14,293 nucleotides of DNA from DALYJJ01 sp031969915 (lineage in GTDB: Bacteria; Acidobacteriota; Terriglobia; Bryobacterales; Bryobacteraceae). Of the stretch, positions 7,982 through 14,293 are shown one piece after another; the first letter of the stretch is position 1, and each line of letters starts with the position of its first letter. The notes beneath the pieces were generated by a model, which was not told the DNA's origin, made no database searches, and saw only the letters and a list, made by a program, of their open reading frames with translations. The stretch spans positions 1-14,293 of the forward strand of contig DALYJJ010000146.1 in NCBI GenBank assembly GCA_031969915.1, written 5' to 3'. A program made the translations under genes and the position numbers.

Positions 7982-9796
7982 CTACCGGGCGCCGGCGAAG
8001 ACGATTTCGAGGCCGGCCAGGACGCCCCGTCCCGGCATGTCGACTCCCAACACTTCCTGGAAGCGGGCATCGTTCAAGTTAGTAAGTTGCACATACGGCC
8101 GAAGGCGGCCCGTCGCGCGAGCAGCCGAAACATCCCAAACCGCGTAGGGGGACCGGCCCCGGCGGTCCAGAAGACCGAATCGGGAGCGGCCCGCGACGTG
8201 GCGGCCCGCCGATCCTTCCCACGTTCCTAAGATAGAGTGCGTCGGGTAGTTAAAAACGTACTTGGAAAAAAGCGTGCTATTCAAAGTCTGCCGGCCGCGA
8301 AGCGCGGTGTAGGCGAAACCCAGGCGCTGGCCGGCGGCCACCTGGGCGCGAATTCCGGCTTCGAGACCGGTGAACCGAAGACGCGAGATATTGGTAGCCC
8401 GCCAGATGTCGGTGAGCGTGGGGCGAATGTAATCGATGCCGTCCTGTTCGCGACGGTGGAACAAGGTGAACTCGCCCTGAAGCCTGCCGCGGGCGGCGTT
8501 CCAATCGAGGCCGCCTTCGTAGCTCCAGGCGCTCTCGGGACGGAGATTCGGGTTGCCCCGGTTGGCGGGATCGATATAGAAGAGGTCGGTGTAGGTGGGC
8601 ACGCGGAAGGCGTGGCCTGCGCCTGCTCTGAGTTTCAAGTTGGGCGATGCCCAGAAGCCGGCGCTGGCGGTGGGCGAGAACTGGCGAATGCCCCCGGTGA
8701 AGAACTCCTGCCGCGCGCCGATGGTGAGCGAGAAGCGGCGGATCTGACGAAGGTCGAGGGCGGCGTAGGCCGCGCCGCGGTCTCGCCGGCGGTTGCCCAG
8801 ATTCGAGCTGGCGATCGTGTCGTGATAGTACTCGGCGCCATAACTGAGGGTTGCGCCACGCCCGACGGGATCGCGCCGCCGGACCACGCCCTGGTAACTT
8901 TCCGTGGCGTGGCGGTTCGTGTAGCGGGCGGGGTTGTAGCGCTCCAGGACGAAGAGATCCGTGTTGCGCCGGAACCCGAAGGCTGCTTCCGTACGCGCGC
9001 CAAGCTCCTGGCGCAGCGACGCGAACCAGGTGCGGGTACGCTCCCAGGAGGGGAAGTTGCCGTAGAATCCCTGCGCTCCGAAAGGCCGGTCCGCGCTGGC
9101 CAGCAGCAGGTCTGTGTTCCCGAGCGCGGTGCGCAACCAACTGCTGGAGGAAAGGGCGAGGTTGCGGTAGTCGCGGTTCGGCTGGAAGCCGGTGCTGAAA
9201 TCGCGGGAGAAGCTGAATCGCTGCCCGGCCTTGGCGCTGCCGAAGCCGAGCGAGCCGGCCTGTTGCTGGGAGCCGAAGTTGCCCGCGGCGCCGCGAACAC
9301 GGAATTCGAAGCCCGGCGTGGAGGTCTGCGGGAGGAGATGGATGACGCCGCCCACGGCGTCCGAACCGTAGAAGGCGGAGCCCGTTCCCTTAAGCACCTC
9401 GACGCGCGAGACGGCGTCGATGGGCAGGGGGAGGTTCATGCTGTGATGGCCCGATTGGGCGTCGTTGAGGCGCAGGCCGTTCAGCAGAACCAGGGTTTGC
9501 CCGAAACCGCCGCCGCGGATCGAGACGTCGGTCTGGACGGCGTTGGGCCCGCGGGCCCGAATATCGATGCTCGGGTCCAGGCGAAGAAGATCGACGACGG
9601 TGGCGGCCAGCAGGCGCTGCTGGGGACCAAGGTCCCAGGCGCGGACGGCCCGGTCCGCTTCCTCCAGGGGGATGGGATCGAAGGCGCCGGTAACGACGAC
9701 CGAATCGCGCCGCGGCTCGAAGGCCTGCGGGTGGGTAGGCGGGAACAGCCCCAATTGCAGAGGAAGAGGGATCAAGAAGAAGATCCACAGATCCAT
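7982..9796 (-). CDS. TonB-dependent outer-membrane receptor, BtuB-like
   Basis: A 604-residue TonB-dependent receptor. A hydrophobic but uncharged leader (MDLWIFFLIPLPLQLGLF) probably acts as signal peptide, and DSVVVTGAFD is the likely TonB box. The plug domain (about 50-165) includes DVSIRGGGFGQTLVLLNGLRLND and VEVLKGTGSAFYGSDAVGGV. The barrel holds the typical GHAFRVPTYTDLFY...GNPNLRPESAWSYEGG and ends NLNDARFQEVLGVDMPGR. Length, VLLNG and the NPNLRPE block fit the BtuB/cobalamin-receptor group (E. coli BtuB is 614 residues). The gene sits directly upstream of a B12-dependent mutase operon, so cobalamin or a cobamide is a reasonable substrate guess; a siderophore is not excluded. The last residue is Arg, not the usual Phe/Trp that helps barrel insertion. 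The ATG lacks a clear Shine-Dalgarno sequence. There is no room upstream for a cobalamin riboswitch. Confidence 0.88.
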   Translation of the reverse strand: MDLWIFFLIPLPLQLGLFPPTHPQAFEPRRDSVVVTGAFDPIPLEEADRAVRAWDLGPQQRLLAATVVDLLRLDPSIDIRARGPNAVQTDVSIRGGGFGQTLVLLNGLRLNDAQSGHHSMNLPLPIDAVSRVEVLKGTGSAFYGSDAVGGVIHLLPQTSTPGFEFRVRGAAGNFGSQQQAGSLGFGSAKAGQRFSFSRDFSTGFQPNRDYRNLALSSSSWLRTALGNTDLLLASADRPFGAQGFYGNFPSWERTRTWFASLRQELGARTEAAFGFRRNTDLFVLERYNPARYTNRHATESYQGVVRRRDPVGRGATLSYGAEYYHDTIASSNLGNRRRDRGAAYAALDLRQIRRFSLTIGARQEFFTGGIRQFSPTASAGFWASPNLKLRAGAGHAFRVPTYTDLFYIDPANRGNPNLRPESAWSYEGGLDWNAARGRLQGEFTLFHRREQDGIDYIRPTLTDIWRATNISRLRFTGLEAGIRAQVAAGQRLGFAYTALRGRQTLNSTLFSKYVFNYPTHSILGTWEGSAGRHVAGRSRFGLLDRRGRSPYAVWDVSAARATGRLRPYVQLTNLNDARFQEVLGVDMPGRGVLAGLEIVFAGAR

Positions 9797-9804
9797 TCGT
9801 CTTG

Positions 9805-9810
9805 ATTGTA
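9805..9810 (-). promoter_or_regulatory. Extended -10 element (TGG-TACAAT) of the TonB receptor gene
   Basis: TACAAT on the minus strand, preceded by TGG (an extended -10 TGn), ends 8 nt before the receptor ATG at 9796. Transcription would start at or within a few bases of the ATG, giving a leaderless or nearly leaderless mRNA; this fits the missing Shine-Dalgarno sequence. No TTGACA-like -35 is seen at 16-18 nt. Confidence 0.4.
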
Positions 9811-9851
9811 CCAGTACCGGTGGGCCTTCATCGCGGCGATGCTCGCGCGGG

Positions 9852-10373
9852 CTAGAGTTGGTATGTCAGCAGCAGAACGCCATTCGGGTACGCCTTGGTT
9901 GCGGTGAGCTTCAGCAAGCGTGGCGCGGGGACAGCCGCGAACAAGGGAATGCCCGCGCCGATGAGCAGCGGGTTGAGCTTGACGCGGATCTCGTCGATCA
10001 ATCCGGCAGCCAGAAGCTGGCCGGCAAGGGACGCGCCTCCGCAAAGGTAGATGCCATTCCCTTCGGTTTGCTTCAGATCCCGCACGAAGGCGCTGGGATC
10101 CTCAGAAACCAGCCGAACGCGCGGATGGGGCGCTGCGAGCAAGGCGCGCGAACAAACGTAGGTGTCGAGCCCGGGATAGGGATCGGTGACGCCCGCGCGG
10201 AGTCCAACCTCGTAGGTCTTGCGGCCCATCACCACCGAACTGAACTCCTGGAGCGAAGCGAGGTAGTCGGCGTGATGGGCGTCGCCCACCAGGTTGAAGC
10301 ACCCGAAGGTCCCGTCGCCTTCCGCGATTTGCCCGTCCAATGTTGCCGCGACGAGATAGACCAGCTTCTGCAT
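9852..10373 (-). CDS. RibD C-terminal/dihydrofolate-reductase-family protein
   Basis: A 173-residue NADPH-binding reductase-fold protein. It opens MQKLVYLVAATLDGQIA. It has VVMGRKTYEVGL (about 47-58), the family's nucleotide-binding helix start. It also has the C-terminal block GIYLCGGASLAGQLLAAGLIDEI...LNPLLIGAGIPLF (about 108-145). These features are typical of the stand-alone RibD_C/YyaP-like family. Members are usually annotated as dihydrofolate reductase family, but few have a known substrate. The deaminase half of RibD is absent, so a role in riboflavin synthesis is not supported. It lies between the secreted-protein gene (29-nt gap) and the receptor gene (55-nt gap). The ATG lacks a Shine-Dalgarno sequence, and a TANNNT hexamer (TACGCT, 10385-10380) lies 6 nt upstream. 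Confidence 0.85.
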   Translation of the reverse strand: MQKLVYLVAATLDGQIAEGDGTFGCFNLVGDAHHADYLASLQEFSSVVMGRKTYEVGLRAGVTDPYPGLDTYVCSRALLAAPHPRVRLVSEDPSAFVRDLKQTEGNGIYLCGGASLAGQLLAAGLIDEIRVKLNPLLIGAGIPLFAAVPAPRLLKLTATKAYPNGVLLLTYQL

Positions 10374-10402
10374 GGGGCCAGCGTACCAAGTCGCGCCGCA
10401 GC

Positions 10403-10810
10403 TCAGGGCTTCTTCTCTTCGAGGGTCGCGGTCCAGGTGCCTTCGTCCAGCCGGGAGCCCTCACTTTTGACGACGGTTCGGTACGTGGCCTGGAGCCGGG
10501 CGCCTTTCGCTTCCACATCGCTCGTGGTCTCCAGCGCATAACCATCGACGCCCCATGCACAGACGAACTTCAGCTTTTCGCCGGACGCTTCCACGCTGGT
10601 GGTCTTGCAGCTCACGTCCTGGCCGTTCGCGGTGAAGGTGAAGGAGGCGTTCCAGCGATCGCCGTTCTTCGCGAGCGTCAAGCGGACATCACCGGCCGAG
10701 TTCTCCGCGCTCCCCTTGTACGTTCCCTTGTAAGCGCCCTCCGCAATAGTCTGCGCGGAGGCGCATGAGGCGGCGAGGGCCAGAATGAGGATGAAGACGA
10801 TTCGTCGCAT
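10403..10810 (-). CDS. Small secreted beta-rich protein of unknown function
   Basis: A 135-residue protein with a clear signal peptide: MRR, a hydrophobic core IVFILILALAAS, and a likely cleavage after CASA before QTIAEG. The Cys at 16 gives a poor lipobox (AASC), so a lipoprotein is possible but less likely. The mature part is rich in alternating polar/hydrophobic strands (GAYKGTYKGSAEN, GDVRLTLAKNGDRWNASFTF, GARLQATYRTVV, GTWTATLEEKK). It resembles a type of small repeated-strand secreted protein common in Acidobacteria, judged by memory. No catalytic motif is recognised. Cys16 aside, two Cys remain (SCKT, FVCAW) that could form a disulfide. It is transcribed toward the reductase gene. Confidence 0.7.
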   Translation of the reverse strand: MRRIVFILILALAASCASAQTIAEGAYKGTYKGSAENSAGDVRLTLAKNGDRWNASFTFTANGQDVSCKTTSVEASGEKLKFVCAWGVDGYALETTSDVEAKGARLQATYRTVVKSEGSRLDEGTWTATLEEKKP

Positions 10811-10823
10811 GGCGGCTCTGTTT

Positions 10824-10829
10824 ATTGTA
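10824..10829 (-). promoter_or_regulatory. -10-like TACAAT of the small secreted protein gene
   Basis: TACAAT on the minus strand ends 13 nt before the ATG at 10810, in the 33-nt gap after the alpha-galactosidase stop. A start about 7 nt downstream would leave a leader of only about 6 nt. No Shine-Dalgarno sequence is present. No -35 match is seen, so this is a weak call. Confidence 0.3.
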
Positions 10830-10843
10830 GGTTCTGCCGGGCT

Positions 10844-12607
10844 CTATGCGCAGACAAAAACGGCGCCGCAGCGCGGCGGGAGTTCGGTCTCGATTGCCCG
10901 CTCCCGGCGGCCCAGCGCCGTGCCGGTCCACAACTCGGTGATGGTCCCTGCGCGGGGCAGCGGGACGCGCAGCCGCTGGGGCGACGGCGTGGGATTCAAC
11001 ACGGCGATGTGCAGCGCGTCCGGGAACTGCATGTAGCCGATGCGAAGCGAGGCGTCGGTGAACTCCGCCGCCACGCCGCGAGCGGGCAGCAGCTTTCTGA
11101 GCATCGCCAGGCGGTCCGGTGGAATGCGAGTCAGGTCGTCGCCGGAGAGGATCATGCCTCCGCTGGCGTAGGCGGCGGTGGCGTGGAAGCGGAATTCGTT
11201 TTCCGGGAGTGTGCCGTCGAGGACTACCGCGTCGGGGTCGTTCCACCACAGACGGCCGTTCTGCCAGTTCCGGTTCAGGTTCTGACGCGCGACGCGATCG
11301 AAGAGGTCCCACCGGCGGCTGATGTCGTCGGAACTGCGCGAGCCGTGGAGCAAGCCGAAGGAGGGCCAGATGGGATGGTTGCAGCCCAGCAGGAAACTGT
11401 CGCCCGCGCCGCGCACGATGGCCTCCATGCCGCGCCGGTAGGCTTCGATGCGCGTGGCCGCGCCGTCGTGCAGGCGTGCTCCGTGCATCGCTCCCCAGAA
11501 ATTGGCGTCCATTTTGAAGTACGTCACACCCCACTCGTTGCGCATGGTGCGGAACAACGTTTCCAGGTGCCGCTGGACTTCGGGGTGGGTGCCGTCGAGA
11601 GCGAACCAGGGGCCCCGCCGCCAGCCTCCGAACGTGACCCGGTCCGACGACATGGGTGCGCCGGCCGAGTCCTTCATGAACCAATCCGGGTGCGCGCGAA
11701 ACAGCCTCGAGCCCGCCTCGGCGATGAACGGCGCCACCCAGAGGGCCGGTTCGAAGCCGCGCTCGCGGATCTTGCGAATCACGGCGAGCACGTCGCCGCC
11801 GAAGGCCGCGCCGGTATCCAGCCAGTCGCCCATGGCGGACTGGTAGCCGTCGTCGATCTGAATGTAGCGAAGCCCGGGGATCGCGGACGCAATCGCGTCC
11901 AGGTTGGCCAGCACCTGGGTGGCGGTGACGCGCGGGCCGAAGCAATACCAGGAGCACCAGCCCGTGGGCGGCGAAGCCGGGAGCCGCAACGGCGGATGAT
12001 TCCGGTTGATGTGTTCGGCCAGGCGCGCGAGCAGCCGCGAGCGATCGCTGCCCCGCAGATGGAGGAATTCCTCAAGGGGCCAGCTCTCGCCGGGCGCCAG
12101 CGTGAGGCCTTCGGTTTCGAGCACCACCTGCAAGCGGCCGGGCAGCAGCAGGAAGCGGCCGTGAAACCGGCGGCAGGAGGTGAACGCGAAGAGATCGGTT
12201 TCGCCCCCGGCGGGCGTCAGCGTGACCACGCCGCTGAGCGCGGCAGCGGGTTCCGGCTGCGGGATGCGGTAGTGCCTGCGTTCGGAGTAGCCGAGGTCGG
12301 CGGGCTGGCCGAGCGTGCCCCCGGTCTGTGAGAGCATCTGAAAGCTCTCGCCGTAGAGGGCGGTGTCCGGCGCGTAGCCGTGCTCGAAGGAGAAGAGCAC
12401 TACTTCGCGAATGCGCGCAGGCCGGTTTCCCCGGTTGATGACCGCCGATTCGCACCGGCCGTCCTTCCACCGCCGCCGGACGGCGAGCGCGCTGCGCGGC
12501 GTATCGTCCGCGGGCACGGCAAACGCGATCGAGTCGCGCCAGTCCGAGGCGGACCGCAGCGGTCGCGCAGCCGCCAGAGCCCCCAGGATGAACTCGGATC
12601 GCCTCAT
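10844..12607 (-). CDS. Exported alpha-galactosidase-like glycoside hydrolase (GH36 type)
   Basis: A 587-residue glycoside hydrolase of the GH36/melibiase clan, expected to release alpha-galactosyl residues. The N-terminal MRRSEFILGALAAARPL looks like an export signal, possibly Tat-like although RR and F are one position out of consensus. A beta-sandwich domain covers about 25-200. The TIM barrel begins at TGWCSWYCFG (215-224) and contains IQIDDGYQ (249-256). The predicted nucleophile is Asp367 in YFKMDANFWG; the predicted acid/base is Asp428 in GSRSSDDIS, with the family Arg four residues before it (Arg424). A short C-terminal beta domain closes the protein. The open frame runs 99 codons further upstream, but that is the shadow of the neighbouring gene. 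The ATG at 12607 overlaps the neighbour's TGA by 4 nt. No transporter or galactose gene accompanies it. Exact substrate is not determined. Confidence 0.88.
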   Translation of the reverse strand: MRRSEFILGALAAARPLRSASDWRDSIAFAVPADDTPRSALAVRRRWKDGRCESAVINRGNRPARIREVVLFSFEHGYAPDTALYGESFQMLSQTGGTLGQPADLGYSERRHYRIPQPEPAAALSGVVTLTPAGGETDLFAFTSCRRFHGRFLLLPGRLQVVLETEGLTLAPGESWPLEEFLHLRGSDRSRLLARLAEHINRNHPPLRLPASPPTGWCSWYCFGPRVTATQVLANLDAIASAIPGLRYIQIDDGYQSAMGDWLDTGAAFGGDVLAVIRKIRERGFEPALWVAPFIAEAGSRLFRAHPDWFMKDSAGAPMSSDRVTFGGWRRGPWFALDGTHPEVQRHLETLFRTMRNEWGVTYFKMDANFWGAMHGARLHDGAATRIEAYRRGMEAIVRGAGDSFLLGCNHPIWPSFGLLHGSRSSDDISRRWDLFDRVARQNLNRNWQNGRLWWNDPDAVVLDGTLPENEFRFHATAAYASGGMILSGDDLTRIPPDRLAMLRKLLPARGVAAEFTDASLRIGYMQFPDALHIAVLNPTPSPQRLRVPLPRAGTITELWTGTALGRRERAIETELPPRCGAVFVCA

Positions 12608-14293
12608 ACCAGCGTCGCCGGGTTGATCAGAATGGTGTTCACTCCGCGGCTGCGCGAGCGGTCGATGAGGTCCTTGGTTCCGCCGGGGCCGTCGCCGATC
12701 TGTCCGTCCCAGAGCGCAATCAGGGTGGTGTCTTCGGCGGCGAGGGAAAGCGCGTCCTCGAGAATCCAGGTATTCGTTCGCTGCCAGGCATCGTAGCCGG
12801 AAGGGTTGCGCATCCACAGCGGCAACTCTTTTGTGGGTCCGAGCACCTGCACTTCGTTCTTGCCGGGCCGGGTGTCCATCAGGCGGTTGAAGCGGCGGGT
12901 CCAATCGCCGGATGGCGTGTCGACCGAGGCGGCGATGTAGGGGCCCTCAGGGAGCGTGAGCAGGACGCGCGAGGGGATCTTGAGTTCTTCGCACACCTCA
13001 TGGAAGAGGATATCGCCGCCGTTGGCGCCCCCGGCGACGCCCATCGCGGGGCCGGGGCGGTCGGCCAGCAGCCGCTCGACGTGCCGCTTCAGTTCCGCGC
13101 GCACCGCGGCCTCCGCGGAATCCGGGAAGCGCGGCGGCGTGCGGCCGGGCTCGTCGATGCGGTGGCCGGTGAAGAAGATCGCGTGGCGAAGCGCCTCGGT
13201 GGAAGGTGGTTTCGGCGGGAAGACCTTCAAGCACTCCGCCACGCGCGCGGCGCGAAGCCCGAGCTCCTGGAAGATCTCCAGTTGCGCGGCCGCGGACTGC
13301 TTCTGGAACTCGTCGGCGCTGCTCAGAGCGCGTTCGTACGCGGCTACGGCCGTGGCGTCTTTCGAGGAGGTGAGGAAGCGAAAGTCGGCCCTCGACATGG
13401 GCAGCCACGGCAGTTCGTCCGCCCGCCGCTCGGCGGCCATCAACGCGGACTCCACGGTGGAGACCAGCCGGTCGCGTCGCCGCACCAGGTTCCGAAGCTC
13501 CTGTTCGGCGAGTTCGTCGCTGTCGTAGTTTTCGGTCCAGAGCGCCTTTTCTTCCGTGATGAGATCGACGAGCAGGACCGACAGGCTGAGGGCGTTGAGG
13601 CCGGAATAAAAATGGTTGAGGTCGTGCTCGAAAGCGTCCGCGTAAAGCTGCCGCGACTGAAAGAAGAACTCCGAGCGAATGACCGAGCGGCGGCGCCCCG
13701 CGAGGTCCTTGCCTTCCCACGCCGACCGGCCGCGCGCCTTCTCATTGCGCGCCCGCAATGCCAGCGCTTCGGCCCGCTCCTTGGGCTCGGCTTGCGGGTT
13801 GTCGAGAACGAACTGCAGCCGCTGATCGGAGAGCGGAAGATCATCGAGGCGGTGGTAGATGGTGCCCAGGACGGTGTTCGCTTCAAGGTCCTGCGGATAG
13901 AGGGAGCGCACCTTCTCCCAGGTTTCCAGCGCGGACTTGAAGAACTTGCCTTTGTACTGCGCCCGGCCGGCCACGCGAAGGCCACCGATCTCCCAAAGGA
14001 ACTTTCCCGATTCGCGCGCGAGCAGGCCCAGCTTGCCGCCCTGGCTGCGCGCGGCGGCCAGATCGACGTCGCCCACGAAATCGAGAGGCACGGGGCTGAG
14101 CGCCGCCTGTTCCGGTTCGCGCAGTTTCGGCAGCGAGCGGAAGACGGGGCTGTCGACGCGATTGGAAGCCCTGGTCTGCTGGAGCGTCTCGAAGAGGTCG
14201 GGAAGCGCGGCCGCGGGATTGGCGGGATCGTAACTCAGGTAGCGATCGGTCTTCAGGTCGAAGGGCACCTCCACTTGGGACTTGGCGCGGAGG
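12604..14293 (-). CDS. TRAFs-binding/TPR-S sensor protein with C-terminal SLOG-like domain, N-terminus beyond window
   Basis: The frame is open to the window edge (six codons precede the in-frame GTG at 14274), so the true start is outside. Numbering here is from that GTG. First comes PFDLKTDRYLSYD (4-16) and a VDSPVF segment typical of the hinge after an N-terminal TIR/deoxyribosyltransferase-like domain. An alpha-helical repeat region of TRAFs-binding (TPR-S) type follows, with WEIGGLRVAGRAQ (94-106), ANTVLGTIYHRLDDL (132-146) and the signature DLNHFYSGLNAL (218-229). The C-terminal Rossmann-like domain has FFTGHR (367-372), GVAGGANGGD (412-421) and LWDGQIGDGPGGT (521-533), resembling SLOG/DprA-like nucleotide-binding folds. 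Such proteins are associated with prokaryotic conflict and nucleotide-signalling systems. Its exact ligand and effector cannot be seen here. It is 4-nt coupled to the alpha-galactosidase gene. Confidence 0.75.
   Translation of the reverse strand, partial: LRAKSQVEVPFDLKTDRYLSYDPANPAAALPDLFETLQQTRASNRVDSPVFRSLPKLREPEQAALSPVPLDFVGDVDLAAARSQGGKLGLLARESGKFLWEIGGLRVAGRAQYKGKFFKSALETWEKVRSLYPQDLEANTVLGTIYHRLDDLPLSDQRLQFVLDNPQAEPKERAEALALRARNEKARGRSAWEGKDLAGRRRSVIRSEFFFQSRQLYADAFEHDLNHFYSGLNALSLSVLLVDLITEEKALWTENYDSDELAEQELRNLVRRRDRLVSTVESALMAAERRADELPWLPMSRADFRFLTSSKDATAVAAYERALSSADEFQKQSAAAQLEIFQELGLRAARVAECLKVFPPKPPSTEALRHAIFFTGHRIDEPGRTPPRFPDSAEAAVRAELKRHVERLLADRPGPAMGVAGGANGGDILFHEVCEELKIPSRVLLTLPEGPYIAASVDTPSGDWTRRFNRLMDTRPGKNEVQVLGPTKELPLWMRNPSGYDAWQRTNTWILEDALSLAAEDTTLIALWDGQIGDGPGGTKDLIDRSRSRGVNTILINPATLV

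Noticed and set aside
8237..9805. Long plus-strand open frame (522 codons) opposite the TonB receptor
   Set aside because: Low-complexity Gly/Ala/Glu/Val-rich translation without motifs, mirroring the receptor's codon pattern; a shadow frame.
9797..9851. Cobalamin riboswitch upstream of the BtuB-like gene
   Set aside because: Only 55 nt separate it from the next gene and no B12-box-like sequence was seen; a riboswitch of about 200 nt does not fit.

Overview
This is a gene-dense, high-GC bacterial window in which every supported gene lies on the minus strand, so transcription runs right to left. No stretch of 300 bases lacks a gene. Gene content and style suggest an Acidobacteriota-like soil organism of the Solibacter/Bryobacter type. 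That placement is inference: there is no rRNA or other marker gene to confirm it.

Block 1 (about 7960 down to 1) is a tight methylmalonyl-CoA operon. In transcription order it holds a pyruvate/oxaloacetate carboxyltransferase (5S-type, 6414-7925), a methylmalonyl-CoA carboxyltransferase (12S-type, 4800-6362), a small MmdD/OadG-like accessory protein without a membrane segment (4435-4788), a biotin carrier (1.3S-type, 4038-4425), methylmalonyl-CoA epimerase (3568-4041), a short methylmalonyl-CoA mutase small subunit (2226-3575), the B12-binding mutase large subunit (82-2229), and the start of what looks like the MeaB GTPase (1-89). Together these match a Wood-Werkman type transcarboxylase route. 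It exchanges carboxyl groups between pyruvate/oxaloacetate and propionyl-/methylmalonyl-CoA, epimerises methylmalonyl-CoA and isomerises it to succinyl-CoA. No biotin carboxylase gene is visible here. Genes overlap by 4-8 nt or are separated by short gaps, mostly with clear Shine-Dalgarno sequences, and an AT-rich promoter-like patch with a dyad precedes the operon.

The most striking anomaly is in the biotin carrier. The EAMKME-type biotinylation segment is missing and the frame shifts at about 4136. An inferred 17-nt loss would account for both, and the junction sits at the centre of a 23-nt near-perfect palindrome. As written the carrier cannot be biotinylated, which would disable the transcarboxylase unless this is a sequencing or assembly error.

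Block 2 (7982-10810) holds a BtuB-sized TonB-dependent receptor immediately upstream of the B12-dependent operon, a RibD_C/DHFR-family reductase and a small secreted protein. All three starts lack a good Shine-Dalgarno sequence but have a TANNNT hexamer just upstream, suggesting leaderless or near-leaderless transcripts.

Block 3 (10844-14293) holds a probably exported GH36-type alpha-galactosidase. It overlaps by 4 nt the end of a large multidomain protein, cut by the window edge, with a TRAFs-binding/TPR-S-type sensor region and a C-terminal SLOG-like Rossmann domain. That architecture is typical of bacterial nucleotide-signalling or immune proteins and is the best candidate here for an under-described system.
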